Source of the DNA: Eustoma russellianum | Taxonomy: Eukaryota > Streptophyta > Magnoliopsida > Gentianales > Gentianaceae | Assembly: GCA_036186865.1 (NCBI GenBank) | Contig: AP025040.1 | Location: 15,822,939-15,886,938 of the forward strand | DNA length: 64,000 nt | Direction of reading: 5' to 3' | Shown: positions 11,741-23,193 of the stretch, one piece after another | Position numbering within the stretch: the stretch's first letter is position 1 | Layout: every line of letters starts with the position of its first letter | Translations under genes and position numbers: made by a program | The notes under the pieces: generated by a model | The model's database searches: none | What the model was told of the DNA's origin: nothing | Seen by the model: the letters and a program-made list of their open reading frames with translations, nothing else

Positions 11741-13615
11741 ATGGCAACCACAAACTTCAAAACCGAGCAAGAAGGTATGTCTAGTCAAAGGCCTCCTCTT
11801 TTTGACGATGAGTCTTTTATTCAATGGAAGTTAAGAATGAAAATTTTCCTTATGGCTATTGATATTGATTTATGGTCCATTATAGAAGACGGACCATTTG
11901 TTCTGTCAAAATTATCTACTCTAGATGGAGTCACCCTAGAGGTTGTTAAGCCTAAACAAGAGTATACTAGTGATGATAAAAAGAGACTAAGCATGAATGC
12001 TAGAGTCATGCAATTACTTCTAAATGGGCTAAGTAAAAGTGAATCTAGCTATGTGTCTAATTGCGCTAGTGCTCAAGAAATGTGGAGAATTCTTGAGATG
12101 AAACACGAAGGGACTAGTCAAGTAAAAGAGTCCAAAATTAACCTGCTTATGTCCACACTTGAGTCATTTAAATTATTGCCAAATGAGTCTATCATTGATC
12201 TGGATCTACGTTTGACTAACATTTACAATTCTCTTGAATCTCTTGGCAAAGCCTTCTCTATGTAGGAAAAGGTCCAAAAGGTATTACGAAGCCTTCCATC
12301 CGAATGGGACCCTAAAGTGTCGGCTATAGAGGAGAGCAAAGAAACCAAATCAATTAAAATGGAGGGACTAATTGGATCACTTAAGGTATATGAAAACAAA
12401 CTCACGATAAGGAAATCGGAATCATTATCAAAACAAGGTAAGACTATTGCTTTTAAATCAAAGGAATACGTCTCTACTTCTTCCGATCACGTAGATGATA
12501 GTGATTCTGAATCAGACAACGATGACTTAAATTTATTGGCTAAAGGCTTGAGAAAATTCATGAGAAAGTCATTTAAAAACAAACCTAAGGCTACTTACAC
12601 TAAAAGAAATAAGAATAGAACAAATGACAAAGACGTTAAATGCTACGAATGCGGTAAACTTGGACATCTATCATATGACTGCCCTAACAAGGACAAGCAA
12701 ACAAACAAACACCTTGACAAGGATCGGACCAAAAACAGACTCGTCTCAGAACCTAAGCAAAGGAAAAGAGCTCTCAAGGCCTTCACTTGGAGTGACACAT
12801 CTGATTCTGAGTCTGATACAGAAGAGGAGACTGCAGAAGTATGATTTGTATCCAAAGCATCAAACGAGGTATCTTTTGAATCTGATTCTGACTCTGAGCC
12901 ATCATATAATGATCTTTTCAGTCAGTATTTAGAATTGCATAAATTTACTAAGACTCTCGAAAAAGAAAAGAAGCGATTAATTGAAGACAAGAAGTTGTTA
13001 GAATCTTCTAACACGAATCTTGTTGCTCAATTAAACGATTCAAAAGAAGAGTCGTCAGGCATCATAAATGCATTAAAATCAGAGATCACATCATTGAAAA
13101 CACATAATAATGAAATGAAATCCGAGATTTCAAATTTGAAATCAAGGAATACGGATTTAGAAAAAATGATGAAACAGTTTGATACGGGATCTAACATGCT
13201 AGATTGCATTATTTTATCACAAAAACCTGATAGTGATAAAACTGGATTAGGATACATTGAGACAAACGAAGCATCGTCTAAACCAACCAAGTTTGTTTTA
13301 TCTAAGAAAGTAGACACATCAAAGGCATACATAGCGCCTAAAGTAACGCAAAGACCCTCTCTCCCCTCATCTCGTCACATCTCTTCTTCATATCATATGA
13401 AATATAATTATGTGCCGTATAAATATGAGAAGAAACAAGTGATGCATACACGACATTCATTTCATCCATCTAGATCACGCATTATGCACACCAACACGAG
13501 AACATATCAAAAACGCACACCATATGGTGCACATAAAGGGATACTCGGCCAAAGGCCTAAAGTCTACTCACCACATGTCTACTGCTCCTTTATCTATATT
13601 CTTACCATTTGTTAG
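11741..13615 (+). pseudogene. gag: Element B gag, interrupted by in-frame stops
   Basis: The start is chosen at 11741 (MATTNFK), the first ATG after the primer site in the gag frame. The UBN2-type core runs to about 12420 (FIQWKLRMKIFLMAID, EMWRILEMKHEG, RSLPSEWDP). A CCHC knuckle, CYECGKLGHLSYDC, lies near 12640-12682 after a basic stretch. Then come acidic serine-rich segments and a predicted coiled coil (about 12950-13180, KEKKRLIEDKKLLESS). Stops at 12263-12265 and 12842-12844 and at the end (13613) interrupt one frame. The long coiled-coil tail after the knuckle is typical of Sirevirus gag. Confidence 0.88.
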
Positions 13616-13724
13616 ACCGAGAAAGATCACCCAAGTATGGGTACCGAAAGGTACTTTTACCAAGAGGTAATAACTAACTTGTAAGGATCCAAAATTAAAA
13701 GGGTACCTAAATCATTGTTGTACA

Positions 13725-14978
13725 TTGCAGAGAACCCACACATCAAAAGACACATCTATCAAATGGTTTCTTGACAGTGGTTGCTCGAGGCACATGACGG
13801 GTGACCCGAGCTTGTTCACAAAATTGAAGAAGGTCACAAAAGGTGGATCCGTGACCTTTGGAGACAACAATGAAGGCAAAATCATTGGAAAAGGTACAAT
13901 CGGAAGTCCAAGTACCCTTCAAATCTCCAACGTCTTCCTGGTAAGTAATCTATCCTATAATCTTCTTAGCATATCACAATTTATTGACAACAGCTTTGAT
14001 GTATGCTTTACTCATCCACATTGTAATATAATAAAAAAAATGGAGAAACAGTTTTAAAAGGAAAAAGGGAAGGAAATATTTTCACACTTTCCATGGATGA
14101 TATATTAGACGCTAAGATTAAGTGTTTTATATCAAATGAACCTAACGTAAATTTGTGGCATAGACGTTTAGGACACATCGGCATTTCTACACTTGAAAAA
14201 CTTTAACGGAAGAACTTAATACGAGGATTGCCTAAACTCGATTTAGACAACTTTCAGTTGTATGAATCTTGTATTAAAGGCAAACAAACACGCGAGTCAC
14301 TTAAACCTAAAAATGAAATGAGCACGACTAGAGTTTTAGAATTATTACACATTGATTTGTTTGGTCCAAGTCGCACTAAGAGTCTCGGTGGACGTCATTA
14401 TGCATGTGTTATTGTTGATGATTTTCTCGTTACACTTGGACTTTATTTCTTGCACATAAAGATGATAGTGACATTGAGATTGCAAAACTAATAAAACAAC
14501 TTGAAAATCAATATGGTTTAAATGTGAAAAAGATTAGAAGCGATAGAGGCGGTGAATTTAAAAACAAGGACATGATTGCATTTTGCGAATAGAAAGGAAT
14601 CAAACACGAGTTTTCACCACATAGAACTCCACAACTAAATGGAGTAGTAGAAAGAAAGAATAGGACACTACAAGAAATCGCTAGAACTATGTTGTGTGAA
14701 AATAAATTGCTAGATTTTTGTGGGCAGAAGCCATAAATTGTGCATGCTATATAGCTAATCGTTTGTCTATTAGAAAGAAAATAAATAAAACACCTTATGA
14801 GATATTAAATGATCGCATGTCTAAAATTGATTACTTTCGTGTGTTTGGTTGCAAATGTTTTGTTTTAAATACGAAAGATAATTTAGATAAGTTTGAATCT
14901 AAATCAATTGAATGTATTTTTGTTGGATATTCTGTGAATTCAAACGCATATAGATGTTATGATCCCATAACTAGATAA
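13725..14978 (+). pseudogene. pol: Element B protease and integrase, broken
   Basis: The aspartic protease active site is in KWFLDSGCSRHMTGD near 13752-13800. A frameshift ends that frame at 14057. The pre-integrase segment (LWHRRLGHIG) near 14155 runs into a stop at 14203-14205. The integrase continues at 14228-14491 (LLHIDLFGPSRT, IVDDF), shifts again, and keeps KIRSDRGGEFKN and FSPHRTPQLNG near 14530-14645 with a stop at 14590-14592. Residues 14718-14978 carry RVFGCKCFVLN and FVGYSVNS, the usual integrase C-terminal region. At least four breaks prevent a functional polyprotein. Confidence 0.9.
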
Positions 14979-14996
14979 ATATTAGAATCCATTCAT

Positions 14997-16808
14997 GTGA
15001 AGTTTAATGAATTTGGTGAAATTGATAAAGATAAAGAATATGACGATGATTTTGAATTAAAACCCTTGTTGGATGATAATGATGGCACGCATGATGACAC
15101 ACTACAAATGTATGATCACCTAGAAATGTATGAGAACGTAGAAAATAATCAACCAAGATGGCATAGAGATCACCCACACGATCTCATTATAAGCAATATC
15201 ACTCACGATGTGCGACTACGTAGAAGAATAAATCAGGAGGAAATAAACCAATTCCATGCCATGATATCCGAACTTGAACCTAAAAATGTGTTTGATGCTT
15301 TGAGTGATTCTTCTTGGATTGATGCTATGCATGATGAACTTAATCAATTCGTAAGAAATGATGTATGAGATTTAGTGCCACGACCACAAGATAAGACTAT
15401 AATAGACACAAAGTGGGTGTTTAGAAATAAAATGAATGAAGAAGGAAAAGCTGTTGGAAACAAAGCTAGACTTGTAGCACAAGGATATAATCAAGAAGAA
15501 GGAATAGATTACGATGAAATATTTGCACCCGTAGCACGTTTAGAAGCCATACGACTTTTACTTGCTATTGTTTGCATGAAAGGATTTAAACTTTATCAAA
15601 TGGACGTGAAAAATGCATTTTTAAATGGATTTATACAAGAAGAAGTATACGTGAAACAACCACCCGGTTTTGAAGATTTGAAACACCCCGATCACGTGTA
15701 CAAACTAAAGAAGGCACTATATGGTTTAAAGCAAGCACCTAGGGCATGATATGATCGTTTTGCTACTTTTCTTTTAGAAGATGGTTTTAAAAGAGGCACG
15801 ATAGATAGCACTCTATTCTTAAAACAAGATAAATCGGATTTACTGATCATTCAAATTTATGTTAATGACATCATTTTTGGCTCTACATCTCATAAACTTG
15901 TTGAAGATTTCGAAACTTGCATGAAATCCAAATTTGAAATGTATATGGTTGGTGAATTGAATTACTTTCTTGGCTTGCAGATTAAACAAACGAGTAAAGG
16001 TATACATATAAGCCAAGTTAAATACATAAATGACATGATTAAAACGTTCAATTTTGAGAATCTAAAACCGTCCCCCGCCCCTATGAGCGTCACCACTAAA
16101 CTCGATAAAGATGAACATGGAAAGGAATTTGATAATGCTTTATATAGGTCTATGATTGGCTCTCTGCTCTATCTTACTGCTAGTAGACCTGATATCATGT
16201 TCAGTGTATGTATATGTGCACGTTTTCAAAGTCAACCAAAAGTATCTCATTATAATGCTGTGAAAAGAATATTTCGCTATATTAAGCACACACCCACTTT
16301 AGGCATTTGGTATGATAAAGATTGTGAATTTAACTTGCATGCCTATACTGACGCAGATTATGGTGGATGTAAAATAGATAGAAAAAGCACGAGTGGTACT
16401 TGTCAATTTATAGGAAATTCACTTATTTCATAGTTTTCTAAAAAGCAAACAAGCGTAGCCTTATCCACCACTGAAGCTGAATACATGGCACTTAGTCTTT
16501 GTTGCACACAATTACTATGGATAAAACCACAACTTTCTGACTTTGGGATTACGGTAAATCAAATTCCAATTTATTGTGAGAGTATGAGTGTCATAAACTT
16601 ATCTAAGAACCCAGTTCTACATTCTAAGGCAAAGCATATCGAAGTACGCTATCATTTCCTTCGTAATCACGTAAATAATGGTGATATTGTCATAGATCAC
16701 GTACGCACTAAGGCACAAGTAGCTGACATCTTCACAAAAGCACTAAATCAAGCTACGTATGAAAATCTTCATTCTAAATTAGGCATAATTTCTGCTGATT
16801 TGATTTGA
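14997..16808 (+). pseudogene. pol: Element B reverse transcriptase and RNase H, broken
   Basis: The RT starts in DALSDSSWIDAMHDEL and continues with WVFRNKMNEEG, KARLVAQGY and YQMDVKNAFLNG (15375-15750). Stops occur at 15366-15368 and 15748-15750, both at positions where the family has Trp. The catalytic YVDD box reads YVND at 15858-15869, so a metal-binding Asp is Asn. RNase H follows (YTDADYGG, KSTSGTCQF, then a stop at 16432-16434 where Trp is expected, then LSTTEAEYMAL and HIEVRYHFLR). The frame ends at 16808. RNA-dependent DNA synthesis would fail even without the stops. Confidence 0.92.
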
Positions 16809-17045
16809 TATATCTTTCCATACTTACATGCGCTTTTGATTGTCTTTCCAAAATAAAAATGGGGAGAATGCATCATTTAAGGGGGAGAGAGAGATTGATT
16901 GAGATTTGATTAAGAGTGATTGCACAAATCAAGAGTGAGAAAATTCGAAATTTGAAATTTGAAATTCAAAATTTGAATTTGTGCATAATTAGAGGGGGGA
17001 CAATCAAATTTAAATCATGTACTAGGATTATTTTGTAAATCATCA

Positions 17046-17057
17046 AAAGGGGGAGAT
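17046..17057 (+). other. Polypurine tract of element B
   Basis: AAGGGGGAGAT directly precedes the 3' LTR start at 17058, the expected plus-strand priming site. Confidence 0.85.
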
Positions 17058-19951
17058 TGTTGAGAAAAGAGGGTTTGAGTGACTACAAAATGCATGATTT
17101 AAATAACGTGTACTAAAGAAATGCATGACACGTTTTATGACTTGACACGTTTTTGCATGAAACCTTCCTTATATAGTTCATATATAATGTTGACGTACTA
17201 ACAAGCCATGAAGCTTTAAAGCTTACATCAAATGGCGAACATTTGTTGTGTTTGAACTATTTTCAGGTGCCACCATTAATGAACTAAACTAGTTCACTAA
17301 GTGACGTAGGCAAAAAATTGAAGAATGGAAAGTTTTCTCCTCTCTTTATACATGCCTTATATATATATATTCAGATTTTTTTAAAAATGCACTATACACA
17401 TATATTCCAACGTACTACCGACATGTTATATATTTTACGAACCTGCGTTAACGTCACACCACTATATTTACCTCATATTTATGAGTATATTCAGGTCTTA
17501 TATCATATGATATAAGTCATGGTGATGACAAAATTAGTACGACACGTTACAAGGTTCTAAACCAAAAATTATCGTATCGGGTGAATACCGAAACTTCGTC
17601 AACGTGTCACGTACTTGCCATATATAGATGGCCAGCCCCTACACTTCAAAAATGACCAGAAATTTCGTGGTCTATATATTATATTCATCCATGAAATCAT
17701 TCCATGTTGGCACACACAAATCACCCCCAATTAAGGCCAAATTGTGGAGATTTCAAATTCAACATTTTAAGCACATGGGGCGCCACTTATTTCATACATT
17801 AGAGCTGTATATTCAAATTATTCTATGTATATTATGTGTGACATAATATATATAACATGTGCAAAAAGTTTGAATTCAATCGGAGAAAAATCGCATAATC
17901 GACAAAAGTCGAAAATTCGATTTTCTACGAACACAACACATGGAACGTTTTTGGCATGACATATAACATGTATCTAGACACTTTTTACATACTCTATACA
18001 TTCTCAAGTGTTCTATAAAAATCAATTAAGGGCTGATTGGAATATACCATATGTGTATAATTATTGTGCACTATTTTATAAAGTTTACAAAAGTAAAATT
18101 CAGCACATGTACAAGCTACATCACACGCCTAGATCAGCTTAATGGAGCATATGTGGAGCCTAGTTGGCATCTTGATTGGGCAAGAATAAAGTATACAAGG
18201 TTGGTGACATAAAGGAAGGAGCTACACAAGGTAATATTTCAAACTATGTCATATTTGTAACACATGCTGAAAATTTCAGCATGTGTGCACTTGAGCTGGC
18301 CGAATTTCTTACACTTAATGATGATTTATTTGCCTCTTCAATATTAATGGATTGGTTTGAAGATGTTATGGAAATATTGTGATGATATTTAAAATATCAC
18401 ACATGCTGAAAATTTCATCATGTGTTGAATGTATATGGCTGAAATTTAGGTCTTGGAATTTAACATATTTGATTCTTCATTTTCAAGGGAGTAATCTAAT
18501 ACCAACATGGCAACAATTTGAATGAGTCTTGGATAGTGCACATGCTGAAAATTTCAGCATGTGTTAAAGTGAGTTGGCCGATTTTATAGTGGTTAATTGT
18601 GATGAATTGTCTTGCAAATTTTATGGAATTTATTATGTGACTTATGGCAACATTTTTATGACTAATTGGCACATTTTTTTAAGTGTTATTTTCAGATTTA
18701 TACAGTCATCAAATGATGACAACTCTCATCCAATCAATGAATGCCAAGTAAGCAAAGCCTTAATGATCATCCAATGAGGAGTTGCCAAGTAAGCAAGTGA
18801 ATGTCACAATGATGCAAGATATTCTTCCAAGGACTTAAAAGATAATTTTCAAGGGGAAGAACAAGGCAAAGGGGGCGGCCACTTTTGATAAAAAGGGAAG
18901 AAGGAGAGCAAACAAAATACAAGACAAGTCTTACAAATCAAGAAGCTAAAAACATGTGCTACATCTCCTTCTTCTACACTTCTTTCTTCTTCTCTCTCAA
19001 AGCCTATTGTACTCATATTCATACATATTGTATAGGCTTCATATAAGCCACCATACACGCTATATTGTTGTAAAAGATTGATCAAGGTGTGATCAATCTT
19101 TCATCCGCTCGGTGGTGGTGTTCGTGATCATTGTGATTCCTTGTAAGGTTTGTAAAGGGTTAGAGTTGGTGTATAACTCCATCAACCATGTGTGGTAAGG
19201 TGTTGTTTGTTGTTTTGTGATTAGTGATAACCGAGGAAGGTGTCCTCGAAGACTGGAGTAGGTTGATTTAACCGAACCAGTATAAAATTCCTTGTGTTCT
19301 TTACTTTTTAGCACTTACTTTCAGTTTTCAGCACAGTGCATCATTTTCATCACGTTCTTAAAAATAGCAAATGAACTTCAAACCGGAAACATAGCTACAC
19401 ATTTTAAGGTTCATTTGGCGCAAGTTTCAACCCTTTTGGACAAGTATAAGTCATCCAAACGTCAAAAGTTCTGAGACTAGTGCAGTCTGATTTTCAGGCT
19501 TGCAAATGTTGAGACGTTGAACGTATTTGACTAACTTCCCAAAGGAATTTTTAAAACTGTTTCAACCCAATTAAATACACATAATAAGGGGTTTGTCATT
19601 AAATTTTCAGACCATTTGAAGCAACCATTTAACCGGAATAAATTTTTGAAGTCAGACTACCGTTTCTAGCAGATTTGCGCAATCTGACCATCAACGATTT
19701 TTGAAAAGGTTAAAGGTTGAATTTTAATCTGAAATTTTTTGGAGATACTCAGAACATCTGAGACTAAGATCTCTCTAAATTTCAGAATTTTTGAAGACCT
19801 TTAACCTAGTTTTCAAAATGTTTCAAAACAGGTCCCGAAAACAGAAACTATTTTCAGAAATTAGATTTTTGGTTTAAAACAATTTTAAAAACCAAATTTT
19901 CCGCACCCACTATTCAACCCCCCCTTCTAGTGGTGCCTTGCAGGTCCTACA
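17058..19951 (+). repeat. 3' LTR of element B
   Basis: It starts TGTTGAGAAAAGAGGG and ends GCAGGTCCTACA, and is 2894 bases, about 620 longer than the 5' LTR because of segment 17304-17985. Palindromes matching those of the 5' LTR lie at 18260-18286, 18399-18425 (one base changed) and 18538-18564. The last 1.9 kb is very similar to the 5' LTR. Confidence 0.93.
17304..17985. other. Segment unique to the 3' LTR of element B
   Basis: The two LTRs agree up to CTAAGTGA and again from ACTCTATACATTCT. Between these points the 3' LTR has about 680 bases with no counterpart in the 5' LTR, which has about 75 unrelated bases. The segment is AT-rich with ATAT tracts and no reading frame of note. No terminal repeats or duplications mark it as a separate insertion, so a deletion with filler in the 5' LTR, or exchange with another family member, is more likely. 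Confidence 0.75.
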
Positions 19952-19956
19952 TTGAG

Positions 19957-21410
19957 GACAATCAAACATGGACTTTAGAGGAGCTGCCTCCTAGGAAACG
20001 TGTCATTGGCTGCAAATGGGTATACAAGGTTAAACACAACTCGAATGGGAGTATTGAGCATTATAAAGCTAGGATGGTTGTGCACGGCAATCGTCAGATC
20101 GAGGGGATTGACTACACTGAAACTTTTGCTCCCACTGCGAAGATGGTCATAGTTCGTGTACTCTTGGCTCTAGCCGCTGCTCGGCAGTTTTCTACTTGTC
20201 AAATGGATGTACGAAATGCATTTCTTTACGGTGATCTTGATGACGAAGTATGCATGAAACTACCCCCTGGGTTCTCAGCAACCTCACCTCGTACCATCTG
20301 TCGTTTGCAAAAAATCCTTATATGGTCTTAAGCATGCTCCTCGGTGTTAGTTTGCAAAGCTCTCTTCTGCTCTGCGCTCTTATGGTTTTGTTCAGTCTTA
20401 TTCGGATTATTCTTTTTTCAACTATACTCGTGCTCATATTCATATTTATCTCTTGATCTATGTTGACGATCTTATACTTGTGCGTAATGATTCTCAGAAG
20501 ATGGAGGTTGATAAAACATATCTAAGTACCTGCTTTCATATGAAAGATCTTGGCCTTTTGAAATATTTCCTTGGCCTTGAGGTCGCTCGCAGTGCTGCAT
20601 GTATTTTTGTATCCCAGCGTAAGTATGCTCTCGACATTATTGCAGATTGTGGCTTGATTGCTTCAAATCATGCCTCTATACCTTTGGAGCAACAACATCA
20701 GTTGGCTCAGTCTACAAGCTCTCTTCTTGAAGATCTACTATCATATCGACGTCTGGTTGGTCGCTTGATTTATTTATCTATCACCATACCTGAGCTCTCT
20801 TATGTTGTACACACACTAGCCCAGTTTATGCAATCATCTCGGCTTGACCACTGGCATGCTGCTCTCGTGTTGTTTGGTATCTCAAAGACAGCTCGGGTCA
20901 AGGGCTTCTCTTTCCGACCACTAATGATCTCCAATTAACTGCCCGTTGTAACTTGGATTGGGCAAGTTGTCCTCTTACTCGACGTTCTCTTTCCTCCTAC
21001 TTCATTCAACTTGGAACAGCCCCCATCTCGTGGAAGACTAAAAAGCAACACATTGTCTCTCGTTCCTCTGCCGAGGCAGAATATCGCGCCATGGCCTACA
21101 CTACCTGCGAGCTGAAGTGGATGCTTGGTCTTCTTCGGTTTCTTCACATATCTCACTCAATTCATGTTACCTTTTACACTGATAGTCAGTCTACATTGCA
21201 TTTGGCCTATAATCCTGTTGCTCATGAACTTACTAAACACATTGGGTTGACTGTCACTTTCTTCAGGATGCCGTCTCACATGGACAAATTCTCCCCCTTC
21301 ATGTCTCCACGACACATCAGCTTGCCAACATTCTTACAAAGTCTCTTGGTACTCGCGAGTTTCGTTTCTTGTTGTCAAGTCAGGCGTTGTCGACCTTCAC
21401 GCGCCAACTT
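19957..21410 (+). pseudogene. pol: Element A reverse transcriptase and RNase H, continued
   Basis: This is the RT of element A resuming after element B: NQTWTLEELPPRKRVIG, CKWVYKVKHNSNG, THE-type core TETFAPTAKM and CQMDVRNAFLYGDL (19957-20330). A frameshift follows. The catalytic YVDD box survives near 20459-20470. Then FLGLEVARS and a region to about 20935, another shift, and RNase H with ISWKTKKQHIVSRSSAEAEYR and YTDSQSTLHLAYNP (20953-21240). The final part is frameshifted. It is inactive, but conserved motifs make the assignment secure. Confidence 0.92.
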
Positions 21411-21418
21411 AAGAGGGG
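21411..21418 (+). other. Polypurine tract of element A
   Basis: AAGAGGGG lies directly before the 3' LTR start TGTTGGAG. Confidence 0.8.
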
Positions 21419-21819
21419 TGTTGGAGTTTAGCTGAGCTGAGCAATTTAGCTGAGTTGAGCTACTGCCAACCTGACAAGCAGACCTGAGGTGCACTGACTG
21501 AACTTCTGGTCTCACTGGCTGGCTGGCCGACCTGACCTCGACTTCTTCACCAGCTCAGCTCGGCAGATCTGAAGCGCTAATTACGGCTGACTAGATTTGA
21601 TTGTAGATATCTAGTCTAATCAAATATATCTTATTCATTGAGTTTATCCTATACATAAATGTAGAGATACGATAGGATTTATATTGATCTTGTATTGATC
21701 TCTTTAGCTGTAGATTAGCACAAATTGCTCGTTTGTAATTTCTATAAATTGACGGAAAAATGAATGGAAAACTCAGAGATTCGAGTTGCCAAAAGTCTTT
21801 GTCCATATCTGTTTTTACA
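21419..21819 (+). repeat. 3' LTR of element A
   Basis: It starts TGTTGGAGTTTAGC and ends CTGTTTTTACA, is 401 bases, and is close to the 5' LTR at 6046-6428. The following GCAGC is the decayed target duplication of GTAGC. Confidence 0.93.
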
Positions 21820-21842
21820 GCAGCCTCAAGAAAATTTTTAAT

Positions 21843-21933
21843 TTTTGTACCATATGTTTCGATTTTATTTGACTTTAACTGTTTCTTATAAAAAATTTTG
21901 TACCATAAGTTTCGATTTTATTTGACTTTAACT
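21843..21933. repeat. Two-copy tandem repeat, about 53-base period
   Basis: A 38-base block beginning TTTTGTACCATA and ending GACTTTAACT occurs at 21843-21880 and 21896-21933 with one change. Bases 21934-22330 hold no recognised gene. Confidence 0.75.
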
Positions 21934-22344
21934 ATTTTTATTCAATTATTTATGTATACTTATGTTTAGCAACCAGCAAACCATGAGGAGAAAAAAATGT
22001 ACGGGAACATGAAAGTACTATCTCTACCCAAGAGAAGGATGAAATCTGTTATGCCCAACTTTGCTTCAACAAATATGATCATAGCATAAACCGAGTTTTG
22101 TTTTGGTTTTTTCATATAAACAAAATTGAACTCGATTGACGTTATGGTTACATTTGATAAAGCAAGTTGGATGCAACACATCTAATCTATCCAAAAATAT
22201 TGTTTTAATTGATTTTTTTAATGTAAAAACGTTATTTCAGACAATATTTTTGCAGCAAAAATAGTATACTATTAAAGGGTAGAAAAATAATGGTAATAAG
22301 ATGGACCAAAAACTTTAAAAACAAAATAGACTACTTTTTGATGA

Positions 22345-22530
22345 GGATGGGCCTTGTAACTGGTAAGGTTACTGCTTTGTGACCTTGAGGTTACGGGTTC
22401 AAGCTACGGAAACAATCTCTTCCACAAAGTTTAGAGTAAAGCTGTGTATATCAGATCGCGAAGCGATTCGCACCATTCTAAGACTCTGCGCTAATGCAGG
22501 AGTCTTGTACACCAAAAACGCCATTTTAAG
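22345..22530 (+). mobile_element. tRNA-derived SINE
   Basis: The element has a tRNA-like head with an A-box-like GTAACTGGTAAGG and a B-box-like GGGTTCAAGCT (22395-22405, a CpG-decayed form of the GGTTCGA consensus). The body GGAAACAATCTCTTCC, then AAAGCTGTGTATATCAGATCGC, resembles common plant SINE bodies. Imperfect direct repeats flank it: CTACTTTTTGATGA (22331-22344) and CTACTATTTGACAA (22531-22544), 12 of 14 matching. A second copy lies on the minus strand at 48100-48263. SINEs are pol III transcribed and use LINE machinery. Confidence 0.75.
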
Positions 22531-22544
22531 CTACTATTTGACAA

Positions 22545-23193
22545 TCTTTAAAGGTTTGAGTTATCATCACAAAAAAGAGAGGTGAAAGTCATCGACGACG
22601 ACTAGTTAGATCCAAAAGTTATATTAGTTTGATTAGGGTTTTTTTTAATTTGTTTTATTTCAATTATGATGTTCTTGATGAATTTTATATATATGTGGTC
22701 AACTCGTAATCCAATTTATTATCAAGTTCTACCTTTACACTTGTATTGTATATTTTAAATGTAAAATGTACATAGATGTTCGTGATTGATTATAAGTCTA
22801 TACATGTTCGTCACGTTAATGACATTATTTTGTCTGTTGTATTGTTAAAATTTTCGTAATCTCTTATAGCCTCCTTGCAAACTCTCCTATTTATATGTAG
22901 CTTGATTATGTTTACTTTGACATTTTAGAAAATCAATTTATGGTATTTCCAATAGATAATCACGAGATTTCTTATTTGGGGCAGCGGGAGGGGGGGGGGT
23001 GTTGGAGTGCTGGCTTGGGGCATGTTAGCCTGCCTTGGTAGCATTTCATGACAGTCATTTAGTGATCAGATCAAGTCTGTATTTCATACGTGTGACATGT
23101 AAATGGAGAAAGAGATACGGTTGCATGCTGCATGTAAACTTTGGCAGTCCACTAATCCACAAAGTCGAGAAGGACCGGCAAATAATGCCCAAC
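22545..23193. other. Non-coding DNA with a poly-G run
   Basis: I see no gene. An uninterrupted run of ten G bases lies near 22991-23000, next to GTTGGAGTGCTGG. The rest is AT-rich. Confidence 0.5.

Larger units (their letters stand above)
9412..19951 (+). mobile_element. Element B: Sirevirus-like copia nested in element A
   Basis: The complete structure of a long-LTR copia is present: LTRs at 9412-11684 and 17058-19951, a primer site, gag, protease, integrase, RT, RNase H and a polypurine tract. It is flanked by perfect 5-bp repeats TTGAG (9407-9411 and 19952-19956). The sequence on either side joins into the RT of element A, which proves nested insertion. LTRs above 2 kb, a gag with zinc knuckle and coiled coil, and a FLDSGCSRHMTG protease motif fit Sireviruses. 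Many stops and an RT catalytic change make it non-autonomous. Confidence 0.95.
6046..21819 (+). mobile_element. Element A: Ale/RE1-like copia retrotransposon, split by element B
   Basis: This is a Ty1/copia retrotransposon with short LTRs (383 and 401 bases), a Met-tRNA primer site, gag, protease, integrase, RT and RNase H in copia order, and a polypurine tract. The flanks are GTAGC (6041-6045) and GCAGC (21820-21824), a 5-bp duplication with one mismatch. The gag start, the WIIDSGASHH protease motif and the short LTRs suit the Ale/Retrofit (RE1) lineage. Its RT is cut between 9411 and 19952 by element B; without B it would be about 5.2 kb. Numerous stops and frameshifts make it inactive. Confidence 0.93.

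Noticed and set aside
22345..22530. tRNA gene
   Set aside because: A B box is present but the cloverleaf is not complete and the sequence continues into a SINE body.
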